Part shown: positions 37,525 through 47,502 of the stretch, in pieces
Layout of the letters: the number at the start of each line of letters is the position of its first letter
How positions within the stretch are numbered: the first letter of the stretch is position 1
From: Cupriavidus nantongensis
GTDB taxonomy: Bacteria; Pseudomonadota; Gammaproteobacteria; Burkholderiales; Burkholderiaceae
Reading direction: 5' to 3'
Assembly: GCF_001598055.1 (NCBI RefSeq)
Contig: NZ_CP014844.1
Span: 1,116,001 to 1,180,000 of the forward strand
Length of the DNA: 64,000 nucleotides
The notes under the pieces: generated by a model
What the model was told of the DNA's origin: nothing
Seen by the model: the letters and a program-made list of their open reading frames with translations, nothing else
Database searches by the model: none
Position numbers and translations under genes: made by a program

Positions 37525-37579
37525 CTTGCGTTTCGTGTTCGAACGCCCTTGAACACCCCGTTTTCTGAGGAATCATTCC

Positions 37580-37831
37580 ATGGTCGTTATCCGTCTGGCT
37601 CGCGGCGGCAGCAAGAAGCGCCCGTTCTTCAACATCGTCGCCACCGACTCGCGCAACCGTCGCGATGGTCGTTTCATTGAGCGCGTTGGTTTCTACAACC
37701 CGCTGGCAGCCGAAGGTGAAGAAGGCCTGCGCCTGTCGCAAGACCGCCTGGCCTACTGGCAAGGCGTCGGCGCGCAGCTGTCGCCGACCGTTGCCCGCCT
37801 GGTCAAGCAAGGCGCCAAGGCTGCTGCCTGA
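37580..37831 (+). CDS. rpsP: 30S ribosomal protein S16
   Basis: An 83-residue small-subunit protein, starting [20 protein letters not shown], with [18 protein letters not shown] as the family signature. Codon use is biased to preferred codons. It is first in the rpsP-rimM-trmD-rplS operon, which joins ribosomal proteins with a 16S maturation factor and a tRNA methyltransferase. TGAGGAATC before the ATG is a good ribosome binding site. Confidence 0.98.
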   Translation: MVVIRLARGGSKKRPFFNIVATDSRNRRDGRFIERVGFYNPLAAEGEEGLRLSQDRLAYWQGVGAQLSPTVARLVKQGAKAAA

Positions 37832-37841
37832 TTGCCTTCTT

Positions 37842-37878
37842 GCAACGCGCCCTGCCGTAACCGGCGGGGCGCGTTTGC
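37842..37878 (+). ncRNA. Intra-operon RNA hairpin between rpsP and rimM
   Basis: AACGCGCCCTGCCG pairs with CGGCGGGGCGCGTT (one G-U pair, 14 bp) around a TAAC loop, with a further GC pair outside. Only TTT follows, so it is not a full terminator. It lies 11 bases after the rpsP stop and 19 before the rimM GTG, where it could lower downstream expression or mark a processing site. Confidence 0.55.
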
Positions 37879-37896
37879 ATTGGAACACGCGCACAC

Positions 37897-38565
37897 GTGA
37901 CTGAGCGAAAGCAGGGCGACCAGCGGCCGTCGAAACCGCCGCTGAACCGGCCGCAGGCCGAGCCCGCCAAGGCGCTCAGGCTGCCCGCGGCGCTGCTGTA
38001 TGCCGATCCGCTGCCCGCAGACCTGGTGGAAGTCGGCTATGTCAGCGCTGCCTATGGCATCCGTGGCTGGATCAAGGTCCAGCCGCATGCCGACGATGCG
38101 TCGGCGCTGCTGCATGCCCGCCGCTGGTGGCTGCTGAGCCCGCCGCAGGCGGGGCTGGTGGCGGCCGGCGCTGCGCAGGCCGAGCCCCTCTGCGTGAAGA
38201 TCGCGCAGTCGCGCGAGCACAGCGGCACCGTGGTGGCGCAGGCTGCCGGCGTGGCCGACCGCAATCTTGCGGAAGCGCTGCGTGGCCGTCGCGTGTGGAT
38301 CCGGCGCGCGGATTTTCCGGCGCCGGAAGAAGATGAGTTCTACTGGGTCGACCTGATCGGCTGCAGCGTCAGCAACGAGCAAGGCGAGTTGCTGGGCGAG
38401 GTGTCCGGGCTGATCGACAACGGTGCCCACCAGATCCTGCAGGTTGCCTTCGTGCAGCCCGACGGCAAGGCCGGCGAACGGCTGATTCCATTTGTCGACG
38501 CGTTCCTGCGCACGGTGGATACCGCGGGCAAGCGCATCGTGGTGGACTGGGGGCTCGATTACTGA
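37897..38565 (+). CDS. rimM: Ribosome maturation factor RimM
   Basis: Binds ribosomal protein S19 and helps 16S rRNA maturation in the 30S head. The 222-residue protein uses a GTG start. The RimM core begins at [20 protein letters not shown] after an N-terminal extension of about 45 residues rich in Lys/Pro. The C-terminal PRC-barrel domain contains [11 protein letters not shown] and [19 protein letters not shown], ending LIPFVDAFL with [10 protein letters not shown] 'GG-like' loop ([25 protein letters not shown], shortened here) links the domains. It is longer than the roughly 180-residue E. coli protein. Confidence 0.94.
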   Translation: MTERKQGDQRPSKPPLNRPQAEPAKALRLPAALLYADPLPADLVEVGYVSAAYGIRGWIKVQPHADDASALLHARRWWLLSPPQAGLVAAGAAQAEPLCVKIAQSREHSGTVVAQAAGVADRNLAEALRGRRVWIRRADFPAPEEDEFYWVDLIGCSVSNEQGELLGEVSGLIDNGAHQILQVAFVQPDGKAGERLIPFVDAFLRTVDTAGKRIVVDWGLDY

Positions 38566-38607
38566 GCAGTGGCTGCGCAGGTGCGAATCAATGAAGGGAG
38601 AGAGCGG

Positions 38608-39390
38608 ATGCAGTTCGACGTGATCACGCTGTTTCCCGAAATGTTTCGCGCGCTGACCGACTGGGGTATTACCAGCCGGGCAGCCAAGCAACAGCGGTAT
38701 GCGTTGCGCAGCTGGAATCCGCGCGATTTCACCGTCGACAACTACCGCACCATCGATGACCGGCCCTATGGCGGCGGTCCCGGCATGGTGATGCTGGCCA
38801 AGCCGCTGGACGATGCCATCGATGCCGCGGTGGCGGCGCAGGCGCAGGCCGGCGTGCCGAGGCCGCATGTGGTGCTGATGTCGCCGCAGGGCCAGACGCT
38901 GACCCATGCCAAGGTCATGGAGCTGGCGCAGCGGCCGGGCCTGGTGTTGCTGTGCGGCAGGTACGAGGCGATCGACCAGAGGCTGATCGACCGCCGCGTG
39001 GACGAGGAAGTCAGCCTCGGCGATTTCGTGCTGTCGGGCGGCGAACTGCCGGCGATGGCGCTGATCGACGCGGTGGTGCGCCACCTGCCCGGCGTGCTGG
39101 GCGATGCGCAGTCGGCGGTGCAGGACAGCTTTGTCAACGGCCTGCTGGATTGCCCGCACTACACCCGGCCGGAAGAATATGAAGGCGTGCGGGTTCCCGA
39201 CATCCTGCTCGGGGGCCATCATGCCGAGATTGAAAAATGGCGGCGCCAGCAGGCGCTGGCCAATACCGCACGCAAGCGCCCCGACCTGATCGAGGCGGCG
39301 CGCGCACAAGGTTTGCTGACCCGCGCCGACGAGAAATTCCTGTCGGAATGGGCGGCGAAGGAAGGGCGGGGGGAAACTCCCGCCAGGTAA
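38608..39390 (+). CDS. trmD: tRNA (guanine-N1)-methyltransferase
   Basis: SPOUT-class enzyme that methylates G37 of tRNAs to prevent frameshifting. The 260-residue protein begins [20 protein letters not shown]. The SAM-binding knot includes [16 protein letters not shown] and [20 protein letters not shown], with [13 protein letters not shown] YGGGPGMVM near residue 55. ATG 38608 is chosen because GGGAGAGAG precedes it; an upstream in-frame GTG lacks family homology. It follows rimM after 42 bases. Confidence 0.97.
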   Translation: MQFDVITLFPEMFRALTDWGITSRAAKQQRYALRSWNPRDFTVDNYRTIDDRPYGGGPGMVMLAKPLDDAIDAAVAAQAQAGVPRPHVVLMSPQGQTLTHAKVMELAQRPGLVLLCGRYEAIDQRLIDRRVDEEVSLGDFVLSGGELPAMALIDAVVRHLPGVLGDAQSAVQDSFVNGLLDCPHYTRPEEYEGVRVPDILLGGHHAEIEKWRRQQALANTARKRPDLIEAARAQGLLTRADEKFLSEWAAKEGRGETPAR

Positions 39391-39464
39391 AACCCCATCC
39401 TCTGCCGGGGCCCGGGACATCCTGGGGCATACAACGCCGGCACGATGGTTACGGAGAAAAAACG

Positions 39465-39857
39465 ATGAACCTCATCGAACAGATCGAGAAGGAAGAGATC
39501 GCGCGCCTGACCGCGAACAAGACCATCCCCGCATTCGCGCCCGGCGACACCGTCGTCGTCAGCGTCAACGTGGTCGAAGGTAACCGCAAGCGCGTGCAGG
39601 CCTACGAAGGCGTCGTGATTGCCAAGCGCAACCGCGGCCTGAACTCGTCCTTCATCGTGCGCAAGATCTCGTCGGGTGAAGGCGTGGAGCGTACGTTCCA
39701 GCTGTACTCGCCGCTGATCGCCGGCATCGAAGTGAAGCGCCGCGGCGACGTGCGTCGCGCCAAGCTGTACTACCTGCGCCAGCGTTCGGGCAAGTCCGCA
39801 CGTATCAAGGAAAAGCTGGTGTCGAAGGCTGCCGCCGCTGCCAAGGCCGCGGAGTAA
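39465..39857 (+). CDS. rplS: 50S ribosomal protein L19
   Basis: A 130-residue large-subunit protein at the 30S-50S interface. It starts [19 protein letters not shown] and contains [20 protein letters not shown], the signature [21 protein letters not shown] (shortened here), and [18 protein letters not shown]. The C-terminal Ala/Lys tail ([11 protein letters not shown]) is a little longer than in E. coli. ACGGAGAAAAA lies upstream of the ATG. It is last in the operon and is followed by a strong terminator. Confidence 0.98.
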   Translation: MNLIEQIEKEEIARLTANKTIPAFAPGDTVVVSVNVVEGNRKRVQAYEGVVIAKRNRGLNSSFIVRKISSGEGVERTFQLYSPLIAGIEVKRRGDVRRAKLYYLRQRSGKSARIKEKLVSKAAAAAKAAE

Positions 39858-39901
39858 GCCGGACGTGCCGGCAGGGGCGACCCGGCCAGCGTTTCCTCAG
39901 G

Positions 39902-39927
39902 AAGGGCACCCCAGGGTGCCCTTTTTG
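39902..39927 (+). terminator. Terminator of the rpsP-rplS operon
   Basis: AGGGCACC pairs with GGTGCCCT around a CCAG loop and is followed by TTTTT, 45 bases after the rplS stop. Confidence 0.93.
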
Positions 39928-40002
39928 CATGGCCGCGCAGGTCCTGCCGCGCCAGCTTTGCTGCGGCGCCAGATGGCGCGCTTCTGTCATACTTGCGATG
40001 TT

Positions 40003-40683
40003 ATGCGTCCCGCCTTCGATCCCGAAACCCTTCCCGTCATCGATACCGACCTGCGCAACAGCGCGCTGAGCGCGCCGCGCCTGCAGGTCGACTTTATCCG
40101 GCACCGCTTCCAGGCGCCGCCGGCATGGGCGCCCGAGCTGACCGACGAATCGCGGGTCTACGATCGCAGCCGCGGGCTGCGCGATGCCGCGGTGCTGGTG
40201 CCGCTGGTCGAGCGCAGCGATGGCCTGACGGTGCTGCTGACGCAGCGCAATGCCAACCTCAGCGCGCATGCCGGGCAGATCAGCTTTCCCGGCGGGCGGC
40301 AGGAATCGTGGGACGTCAACCGCATCGACACCGCGCTGCGCGAGACCGAAGAGGAAGTGGGGCTGGCGCGCGACTATGTCGAGGTGCTGGGCGCGCTGCC
40401 GGACTACATCACCGGCACCGGCTTCCATGTGAGCCCGGTGGTTGGGCTGGTGCGCGACGGTTTCACGCTGCGCCCCGACGCTTCGGAAGTGGCCGACGTG
40501 TTCGAAGTGCCGCTGGCCTTCCTGATGGACCCGTCGCACCATCAGCGGCGCCTGTTCCGCTGGGTCGACGGCGAACGCATGTTCTACGCCATGCCCTATC
40601 CGCGCGAGAACGGCGGCCAGCGCTTTATCTGGGGCGCCACCGCCGGCATGCTGCGCAACCTCTACCACCTGCTGGCGGCCTGA
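40003..40683 (+). CDS. CoA pyrophosphatase (Nudix hydrolase)
   Basis: A 226-residue Nudix enzyme that most likely cleaves coenzyme A or oxidised CoA to phosphopantetheine and 3',5'-ADP. The Nudix box is GGRQESWDVNRIDTALRETE followed by EEVGL, which keeps the metal-binding glutamates. Upstream, LLTQRNANLSAHAGQISFPG matches the UPF0035/CoA-ase signature (R-x-x-x-L-x-x-H-x-G-Q-I-S-F-P-G). ATG 40003 is the first start compatible with the family N-terminus; no strong ribosome binding site is seen. It may share the gap with rplS but lies beyond its terminator. Confidence 0.9.
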   Translation: MRPAFDPETLPVIDTDLRNSALSAPRLQVDFIRHRFQAPPAWAPELTDESRVYDRSRGLRDAAVLVPLVERSDGLTVLLTQRNANLSAHAGQISFPGGRQESWDVNRIDTALRETEEEVGLARDYVEVLGALPDYITGTGFHVSPVVGLVRDGFTLRPDASEVADVFEVPLAFLMDPSHHQRRLFRWVDGERMFYAMPYPRENGGQRFIWGATAGMLRNLYHLLAA

Positions 40684-40703
40684 GCCGCGCGGGCGGAAAG
40701 CCC

Positions 40704-41552
40704 TCAGGCGGCGGCCCGGTCCTTGCCGCCGATGCAGTGCGGGCAGTTCTTGCCGACCACATAGTGCGGGCTTTGCTGCTGCTCGGGCGTGACCACGGCG
40801 CGGCAGGCAAAGCACTGCTTGGGCCCGGCCGGTTCCAGGCTGGGGTTCAGCGCGGTGCGGTAGTCGAAGACGAAGCAGTCGCCGCGATAGTGGCTGCCGC
40901 CGACCTCCTCGAAGTACTTCAGGATGCCACCCTCGAGCTGGTAGACGCGCTCGATGCCGACTTCCTGCATATGGATCGCGGCCTTCTCGCAGCGGATGCC
41001 GCCGGTGCAGAACGAGACCACGGTCTTGCCTTCCAGCTCGGCCTTGTGCGCGGCGACGGCGTCGGGAAATTCGCTGAACTTGGCGATGTCGTACTCGACC
41101 GCGTTGTCGAAGGTGCCGACCGCCACCTCGAAATCATTGCGCGTATCGAGCATCACCACCGGACGGCCTTCGTCGTCGTGCCCCTGGTCCAGCCAGCGCT
41201 TCAGGTCCACCGGCCGCACCGACGGCGCGCGGCCCGCCTCGGGGCGGATCAGCGGCATCTTCATGGTGATGATTTCCTTCTTGGCGCGCACCAGCATGCG
41301 CTTGAAGGGCTGGTGGTCCGACAGGCTTTCCTTGGGCGCGATATCGGCAAAGCGCGCATCGGCATGCAGCCAAGCCATGAAGCCGTCGATCGCTGCGCGC
41401 GGGCCGGCCAGGAACAGGTTGATGCCTTCCGGCGCGAGCAGGATCGTGCCCTTCAGGCCCGCCGCCTCGCAGCGCTCGCGCATGGCCGGGCGCAGGGTCT
41501 CGATGTCGTCCAGCGAGACAAACTTGTAAGCGGAAATATTGACGATCTGCAT
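40704..41552 (-). CDS. trhO: tRNA uridine-34 hydroxylase, rhodanese family (TrhO)
   Basis: Oxygen-dependent formation of 5-hydroxyuridine at the wobble position of tRNA. The 282-residue protein begins [17 protein letters not shown] and has an N-terminal acylphosphatase-like domain with [19 protein letters not shown] rhodanese domain with [13 protein letters not shown] and the active loop [11 protein letters not shown] follows. The C-terminus carries cysteine pairs CFAC and CPHC (a likely zinc site). The AGGA ribosome binding site supports this start; upstream in-frame sequence has no homology. It is divergent from dnaE. Confidence 0.93.
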   Translation of the reverse strand: MQIVNISAYKFVSLDDIETLRPAMRERCEAAGLKGTILLAPEGINLFLAGPRAAIDGFMAWLHADARFADIAPKESLSDHQPFKRMLVRAKKEIITMKMPLIRPEAGRAPSVRPVDLKRWLDQGHDDEGRPVVMLDTRNDFEVAVGTFDNAVEYDIAKFSEFPDAVAAHKAELEGKTVVSFCTGGIRCEKAAIHMQEVGIERVYQLEGGILKYFEEVGGSHYRGDCFVFDYRTALNPSLEPAGPKQCFACRAVVTPEQQQSPHYVVGKNCPHCIGGKDRAAA

Positions 41553-41627
41553 GGAATCCTGCGCCGCCGCCGCGGCGTCCCGGGGGGCGCCGACAGCCTG
41601 CGATAACTGCCTGATTGGAAAGGCGAA

Positions 41628-41633
41628 ATTATA
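41628..41633 (-). promoter_or_regulatory. trhO -10 element
   Basis: On the minus strand this is a perfect TATAAT, about 75 bases before the trhO ATG. A -35 is not obvious in the GC-rich sequence upstream. Confidence 0.4.
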
Positions 41634-41760
41634 GCGTGCGCGCACGCCTGGCGCGTCGCATTCCCCAGCGCGCCGATCAGCTATGCGCGCGGGCGCGCCG
41701 GCTTTCGTGGCACGCAACATTGGCGGCATGCGGGCGGGCCGAGCCGGTACAATGTCGCCC

Positions 41761-44700
41761 ATGTCTGCACCCCGCTTCGTACACCTCCGCCTGCATTCCG
41801 AATACTCCATCGTTGACGGCATAGTCCGCCTCGATGATGCCGTCAAGGCCGCCGCCGCCGATGGCATGGGCGCGCTCGCCCTGACGGACCTTGCCAACGC
41901 CTTCGGCCTGATCCGCTACTACAAGGAAGCGCGCGGCAAGGGCGTGAAGCCGGTGGTCGGCGCCGACGTCTGGCTGACCAACGCCGAGGACCGCGACAAG
42001 CCCGCGCGCCTGCTGCTGCTGGTGCAGGACCGGCGCGGCTACCTGAACCTGTGCATGCTGCTGTCGCGCGCGTGGCTGGGCAACCAGCATCGCGGCCGCG
42101 CCGAGATCGATCCGTCGTGGTTCCTGGAGCCGGGCGAGGACGACATGCCGCTGGCCACCGGCCTGATCGCGCTGTCGGGCGCGATGGGCGGCGATATCGG
42201 CATGGCGCTCGCCAACGGCAATGCCGACGGCGCGCGCCGCGCCGCGCAGCACTGGGCCGCGGTGTTCCCGCAGCGCTTCTACATCGAGCTGCAGCGCGCC
42301 GGCCATGCCGGCACCGACGCCTACGTGCAGCAGGCGGTGCAGCTGGCGGCGGCACTGCAGCTGCCGGTGGTGGCGACGCATCCGGTGCAGTTCATGACGC
42401 CGGACGACTACACCGCGCACGAGGCGCGCGTGTGCATTGCCGAGGGCGAGCTGCTGGCCAATCCGCGCCGCACCCGGCGCTTCACCACCGACCAGTACTT
42501 CAAGACCCAGGACGAGATGTGCGCGCTGTTCGCCGACATCCCGTCGGCGCTGGAGAACGCGGTCGAGATCGCGCGCCGCTGCAACCTGACGCTGGAACTG
42601 GGCAAGCCGCGCCTGCCGCTGTTCCCGACGCCGGACGGCATGTCGCTCGACGACTACCTCGTGTTCATGGCCAAGGAAGGCCTGGAGAAGCGCCTGGCGG
42701 TGCTGTTCCCCGACGAGGCGGTGCGCGAGGCCAGGCGCCCGGAATACTACGCGCGGCTGGAGTTCGAGACCGGCACCATCATCAAGATGGGCTTCCCCGG
42801 CTACTTCCTGATCGTGGCGGACTTTATCAACTGGGCCAAGAACAACGGCGTGCCGGTGGGCCCGGGCCGCGGCTCGGGTGCCGGTTCGCTGGTGGCGTAT
42901 GCGCTCGGCATTACCGACCTCGACCCGCTCAAGTACGCGCTGCTGTTCGAGCGTTTCCTGAACCCGGAACGGGTGTCGATGCCCGACTTCGACATCGACT
43001 TCTGCCAGCACGGCCGCGATCGCGTGATCACCTACGTGAAGGAGAAGTACGGCAAGGACGCGGTGTCGCAGATCGCCACCTTCGGCACCATGGCGGCCAA
43101 GGCCGCGGTGCGCGACGTGGGCCGCGTGCTCGACCTCGGCTACGGCTTTGTCGATGGCATCGCCAAGCTGATCCCGTTCAAGCCCGGCAAGCTGGTCACC
43201 ATCGAAGAGGCCAAGAAGGAAGAGCCGCTGCTGACCGAGCGCGAGCGCAACGAGGAAGAAGTGCGCCAGCTGCTGGAGCTGGCGCAGCGCGTCGAGGGCA
43301 TGACCCGCAACGTCGGCATGCACGCCGGCGGCGTGCTGATCGCGCCGGGCAGGTTGACCGATTTCTGCCCGTTGTACACGCAGGGCGCGCAGAACGACGG
43401 CATGAGCGGCGTGGTCAGCCAGTACGACAAGGACGACGTGGAGGCCGCCGGCCTGGTCAAGTTCGACTTTTTGGGCCTGACCACGCTGACCATCCTGGAC
43501 TGGGCCGAGCGCTATATCCGCCGCCTGGACCCGAGCAAGGCCGACTGGAACTGCAGCCATATCCCGCTCGACGACGGCCCCGCCTTCGACATCCTCAAGA
43601 CTGCCAACACGGTCGCCGTGTTCCAGCTGGAAAGCCGCGGCATGCAAGGCATGCTCAAGGATGCCAAGCCTGACCGCTTCGAGGACATCATCGCGCTGGT
43701 GGCGCTGTACCGTCCCGGCCCGATGGACCTGATCCCCAGCTTCTGCGCGCGCAAGCACGGCCGCGAGAAGGTCGAGTATCCCGACCCGCGCGTCGAGCCC
43801 GTCCTGAAAGAGACCTACGGCATCATGGTCTACCAGGAGCAGGTGATGCAGATGGCGCAGATCATCGGCGGCTACTCGCTCGGCGGCGCCGACCTGCTGC
43901 GCCGCGCGATGGGCAAGAAGAAGCCCGAGGAAATGGCGCAGCACCGCGTCATGTTCCGCGAGGGCGCCGACAAGAACGGGCTGTCCGCGCAGCAGGCCGA
44001 CGACATCTTCGACCTGATGGAGAAGTTCGCGGGCTACGGCTTCAACAAGTCGCACGCCGCCGCCTACGCGCTGCTGGCGTACTACACCGCGTGGCTCAAG
44101 GCCCACCATCCGGCCGAATTCATGGCAGCCAACATGTCGCTGGCCATGGACGACACCGACAAGGTCAAGATCCTCTACGAGGACTGCAAGCTCAACAAGA
44201 TCGCGGTGCTGCCGCCGGACGTCAACGCCAGCGAATACCGCTTCGCGCCGACCGACCCGAAGACCATCCGCTACGGCCTGGGCGGCATCAAGGGCAGCGG
44301 GCAGGGCGCGATCGAAGACATCCTGCGCGCGCGCGAGGAGCGGCCGTTCACCGACCTGTTCGATTTCTGCGAGCGGGTCGACCGCCGCCAGGTCAATCGC
44401 CGCACCATCGAGGCGCTGATCCGCGCCGGCGCCTTCGACAGCCTCAACGACAACCGCGCGCAGCTGCTCGCGTCGGTGCCGATCGCGATGGAAGCCGCCG
44501 AGCAGAAGGCCGAATCGGCCAACCAGGTGTCGCTGTTCGACCTGATGGGCGACGCCGGCGACGCGCACCGGCCGGAGCTGCTCGACGAGCCGCGCTGGAG
44601 CCCCAAGCGCACGCTGCAGGAAGAAAAGCAGGCGCTCGGCTACTACTTCTCGGGCCACCTGTTCGACGCCTACCGCGACGAGGTGCGCCGCTTCAACAAG

Positions 44701-45273
44701 GGCACGCTGGCCGGACTGGAAAAGGAAGTGCAGGGCAACGGCGGCGGCTTCGGCCGCGACGTGCGCGGCAAGACCATTGCCGGCGTGATCAGCGGCATGC
44801 GCACGCAAATGACCCAGCGCGGCAAGATGCTGATCGTCACGCTCGACGACGGCACCGGCCTGGTCGAGATGACCGTGTTCAACGAGGTATTCGACTCCAA
44901 CCGGCAGATGTTCCGCGAGGACGAACTGCTGATCGCCACCGGCAATGCGCGCCACGATACCTTCACCGGCGGCGTTCGCTTTACCGCCGAATCTGTGATG
45001 GACCTGGTTGCCGCGCGGGTGCGGTTTGCCAGCGCGGTGCGGCTGTCGATGAACGGCAATTCCTCGACCGGCATGCTGCGCGAGCTGCTGATGCCCCACC
45101 TCGCGCGTGCCAGCGGCGCGCAGGGCCTGCCGGTGCGGATCCGCTACGAGGCGAAGTCGGCCAGCTGCGAAGCCATGCTCGGCCCCGACTGGCAGGTGGT
45201 GCCTTCCGACGAGGCGCTGACCGCGCTGCGCCAGGTGCTGTCGGCGGACGCCGTCAGCACTGTGTACGAATAA
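41761..45273 (+). CDS. dnaE: DNA polymerase III subunit alpha
   Basis: Catalytic polymerase of the replicative holoenzyme, 1170 residues from ATG 41761. The N-terminal PHP domain starts [20 protein letters not shown]. The polymerase active site includes [20 protein letters not shown] and the catalytic aspartates in [13 protein letters not shown], then [23 protein letters not shown]-terminal OB-fold ([19 protein letters not shown]) and the tau-binding region follow. An ATG three codons earlier is possible. A TACAAT -10 at 41748-41753 with no ribosome binding site hints at a very short or absent leader. Confidence 0.97.
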   Translation: MSAPRFVHLRLHSEYSIVDGIVRLDDAVKAAAADGMGALALTDLANAFGLIRYYKEARGKGVKPVVGADVWLTNAEDRDKPARLLLLVQDRRGYLNLCMLLSRAWLGNQHRGRAEIDPSWFLEPGEDDMPLATGLIALSGAMGGDIGMALANGNADGARRAAQHWAAVFPQRFYIELQRAGHAGTDAYVQQAVQLAAALQLPVVATHPVQFMTPDDYTAHEARVCIAEGELLANPRRTRRFTTDQYFKTQDEMCALFADIPSALENAVEIARRCNLTLELGKPRLPLFPTPDGMSLDDYLVFMAKEGLEKRLAVLFPDEAVREARRPEYYARLEFETGTIIKMGFPGYFLIVADFINWAKNNGVPVGPGRGSGAGSLVAYALGITDLDPLKYALLFERFLNPERVSMPDFDIDFCQHGRDRVITYVKEKYGKDAVSQIATFGTMAAKAAVRDVGRVLDLGYGFVDGIAKLIPFKPGKLVTIEEAKKEEPLLTERERNEEEVRQLLELAQRVEGMTRNVGMHAGGVLIAPGRLTDFCPLYTQGAQNDGMSGVVSQYDKDDVEAAGLVKFDFLGLTTLTILDWAERYIRRLDPSKADWNCSHIPLDDGPAFDILKTANTVAVFQLESRGMQGMLKDAKPDRFEDIIALVALYRPGPMDLIPSFCARKHGREKVEYPDPRVEPVLKETYGIMVYQEQVMQMAQIIGGYSLGGADLLRRAMGKKKPEEMAQHRVMFREGADKNGLSAQQADDIFDLMEKFAGYGFNKSHAAAYALLAYYTAWLKAHHPAEFMAANMSLAMDDTDKVKILYEDCKLNKIAVLPPDVNASEYRFAPTDPKTIRYGLGGIKGSGQGAIEDILRAREERPFTDLFDFCERVDRRQVNRRTIEALIRAGAFDSLNDNRAQLLASVPIAMEAAEQKAESANQVSLFDLMGDAGDAHRPELLDEPRWSPKRTLQEEKQALGYYFSGHLFDAYRDEVRRFNKGTLAGLEKEVQGNGGGFGRDVRGKTIAGVISGMRTQMTQRGKMLIVTLDDGTGLVEMTVFNEVFDSNRQMFREDELLIATGNARHDTFTGGVRFTAESVMDLVAARVRFASAVRLSMNGNSSTGMLRELLMPHLARASGAQGLPVRIRYEAKSASCEAMLGPDWQVVPSDEALTALRQVLSADAVSTVYE

Positions 45274-45302
45274 ACTCGCCTGATTTGCCGGCCGACGCCG
45301 CT

Positions 45303-46376
45303 TCAGGCGGCGCGCCGGGCGGCGCGTGCGTCGGAAGCAAGCCGCAGCAGGGTGTCGACATGGACCTCGATATCCGGATCGTAGTCGAGCAGCGCCAGCG
45401 GGTTCGCCAGCCGCGCCTGGCCGCTGCGCACCGACGCCACCGCGGCGCGGATGGCATGGTCCAGGGTCTCGCTGCGTTCGCGCGAGAACGCATGCACCGC
45501 CTGCGGCCGGATCACTTCCAGGCAGGCGATATTGTCGGCAAACACCAGCGGCGTGCCGCACAGCACCGATTCCACCCCCACCAGCCCGAACGGCTCATAG
45601 CCCGACGCCAGGATGGTGAAATCGGCGGCGCGGTAGAGCGCGTCGATGCGGCTGCTGTAGCCCAGTTCGCGCACGCGCGCGATGGTGCGCCCGACCGGGC
45701 GCCCGGCCACCGCCAGCGTGATCGGCAGGTCCGAGCGCGAGAAATAATCGGCGAGCAGATCGAAGCCCTTGCGCGCATGGCCCGACGACGGGAACAGGAA
45801 CACGATCTCTTCGTCGCCGAAGCCGAATTCGCGCCGCAGCGCCGCGCGCGCACCGTCATCGACCGGCGTGAAGCGCTGCGTGTCGACCGGCGGGTAGACC
45901 AGCTCGACGCGCTCGGGCGCAATGCCGTACAGCTCGATCACTTCGCGCCGCATCAGCGCGGAATGCGCCACCACGCGGTGCGCGCCGGCATATTGCGCGC
46001 TTTCGAGATCGATCTGCCACTGGTCCGAGCGCCGCGCCGGCGTGCCGCGCGCGGCGAGATAGCCGCGATGGGTGCCGCCGCAGATGGCGAGATCGGAACC
46101 GCGCACGCGGTTGCAGCCGATCAGCACTTCGCCGGCATCGCGCAGTTCCTGCAGCCGCCACGAGAAATAGCGGTCGCGCAGCTTGCCCGGCAGCCACGAC
46201 ACCACGATCCGATGCGCGGCAACGCCGGCGGAAGCCGCCACGCCGGCGTCGAAGCGGCGCGCGTAGACCGAGACTTCGGTACCGGCGCGCTTCGCCATGG
46301 CCCGGCTGATGTCGAGCGCGTAGCGCTCCAGGCCGCCGCCGGCGCCGAAGCGATTGCAGGAGATGCCAACTTTCAT
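45303..46376 (-). CDS. GT4-family glycosyltransferase (LPS core, WaaG-like)
   Basis: A 357-residue GT-B enzyme that should add a sugar, probably glucose, to the LPS core on the cytoplasmic face. The N-terminus is MKVGISCNRFGAGGGLERYA. The C-terminal nucleotide-sugar domain includes FLFPSSGHARKGFDLLADYF, ASGYEPFGLVGVESVLCGTP (the E-x7-E motif) and VFADNIACLEV. The overall pattern resembles WaaG and other GT4 transferases. ATG 46376 opens the conserved N-terminus. It follows a GT2 gene by 47 bases on the same strand, and the two likely form an operon. Confidence 0.86.
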   Translation of the reverse strand: MKVGISCNRFGAGGGLERYALDISRAMAKRAGTEVSVYARRFDAGVAASAGVAAHRIVVSWLPGKLRDRYFSWRLQELRDAGEVLIGCNRVRGSDLAICGGTHRGYLAARGTPARRSDQWQIDLESAQYAGAHRVVAHSALMRREVIELYGIAPERVELVYPPVDTQRFTPVDDGARAALRREFGFGDEEIVFLFPSSGHARKGFDLLADYFSRSDLPITLAVAGRPVGRTIARVRELGYSSRIDALYRAADFTILASGYEPFGLVGVESVLCGTPLVFADNIACLEVIRPQAVHAFSRERSETLDHAIRAAVASVRSGQARLANPLALLDYDPDIEVHVDTLLRLASDARAARRAA

Positions 46377-46423
46377 CGATCGAGAAGGTAAGGGTGGGAC
46401 GGCGCGCAGCCGCGTCGGGCGCT

Positions 46424-47188
46424 TCAGCCGGCGGCCTTGTTTTCGGCCGCGGCGTGCAGCTGCGCCAGCTTGGCGTACTTGTAGTAGCTGGCCTGCGCAT
46501 TCATCAGCGCGACGCCGAAGCCGGCGCCGCCGTCGAGGAAGCCGCGCTTGAGCAGGTAGGTGCGCACGAACGCCCACAGGCCGTGGCCCGCCGCCGACGC
46601 GACCGAGCTGCGCTTGCCGCGGGCATAGGCCTGCTGCGCGCCGGCGCTGGAGTAGCTGTCGATCTTGCGCAGCACGTCGGACAGCGAGCGGTAGCTGTAG
46701 TGGATCAGCGGCTCGCGCAGCCGCGTGACCGGGTCGTCCACCTTCAGGTGTTCGTGCACCAGGTCGTCGGTGAAGCGGCCGCGGCCCTTGCGGAACACCC
46801 GGGTGACGTAGTCCGGATACCAGCCGGCATGGCGCACGAAGGTGCCGCAGAAAGCGGACAGGCGCGGCAGCGCCAGCGCGCGGGCGTCGCTCTGCTGCAG
46901 TTGGTTCAGGATTTCGTCGCGCAGCGCGGGGGTGACGCGTTCATCGGCGTCCAGGCTGAGGATCCAGTCGCCGCTGGCGGCCTGGACCGCGCGGTTTTTC
47001 TGCGGGCCGAAGCCGGGCCAGTCGTCGGTCTGGATCACGGTGGCGCCGGCGGCACGCGCGAGCGCCACCGTGTCGTCCGTGCTGGCCCAATCCACTATAA
47101 TCGCCTCTTCGCACCAGGACACGCTTTCAAGGCATGGCCCGATATTGTGAGCTTCATTCCTGGTAATGATGACGGCGGAGACTTTCAT
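46424..47188 (-). CDS. GT2-family glycosyltransferase (LPS core, WaaE/KdtX-like)
   Basis: A 254-residue GT-A enzyme. It opens KVSAVIITRNEAHNIGPCLES and continues IIVDWASTDDTVALARAAGA and FGPQKNRAVQAASGDWILSL-DADERV. The DADERV segment gives the metal-binding D-x-D. The usual VDSGSTD loop reads VDWASTD here, with Trp34 and Ala35 in place of Ser-Gly. WaaE-type enzymes add beta-1,4-glucose to heptose I in some genera; that specificity is inferred from the look of the sequence and the neighbours. It is divergent from the GT25 gene. Confidence 0.88.
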   Translation of the reverse strand: MKVSAVIITRNEAHNIGPCLESVSWCEEAIIVDWASTDDTVALARAAGATVIQTDDWPGFGPQKNRAVQAASGDWILSLDADERVTPALRDEILNQLQQSDARALALPRLSAFCGTFVRHAGWYPDYVTRVFRKGRGRFTDDLVHEHLKVDDPVTRLREPLIHYSYRSLSDVLRKIDSYSSAGAQQAYARGKRSSVASAAGHGLWAFVRTYLLKRGFLDGGAGFGVALMNAQASYYKYAKLAQLHAAAENKAAG

Positions 47189-47502
47189 GGAACGTAGGGG
47201 CGCGCCCCGTCCGGGCCAGGCCGGCCAGCCGCCGGCGTCGCCGCCAGCCGGGCGCTGATGGAAGAGCGCGTATTCTACCGCACCGGCGCAGTGGCCCCGC
47301 GGCCGCCTGCCTTCGATTTGCCGGTGCGCGCCGCGCGCGCCGAAGCCCCAATCTCAGTTGCCAAATTGATGACACGAGCACATTGGTCCCGATTCACAGG
47401 GATGGAAACGGTTTTATCCCTGGTGGCATGTGCCGCATCGATCGCCGCTGCATCGATCTTCCTTTCACGCCGGATCGGCCAGCATGCACGGACGGTTGCG
47501 GC
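47189..47502. other. Divergent intergenic region between glycosyltransferase genes
   Basis: These 314 bases lie between the minus-strand GT2 gene and the plus-strand GT25 gene. They contain the nested inverted repeat CAGGGAT (47397-47403) with ATCCCTG (47416-47422) and an inner AAAC/GTTT pair. The plus-strand frame is open from 47383, but the first family-like residues begin only at 47503. I see no other gene and no clear promoter hexamers. Confidence 0.4.

Noticed and set aside
41677..45561. A 1294-codon open frame on the minus strand across dnaE
   Set aside because: It mirrors dnaE, a clear family member, in a high-GC genome where antisense frames stay open. Its protein is low-complexity (His, Gln, Arg, Ala-rich) with no recognisable domain.
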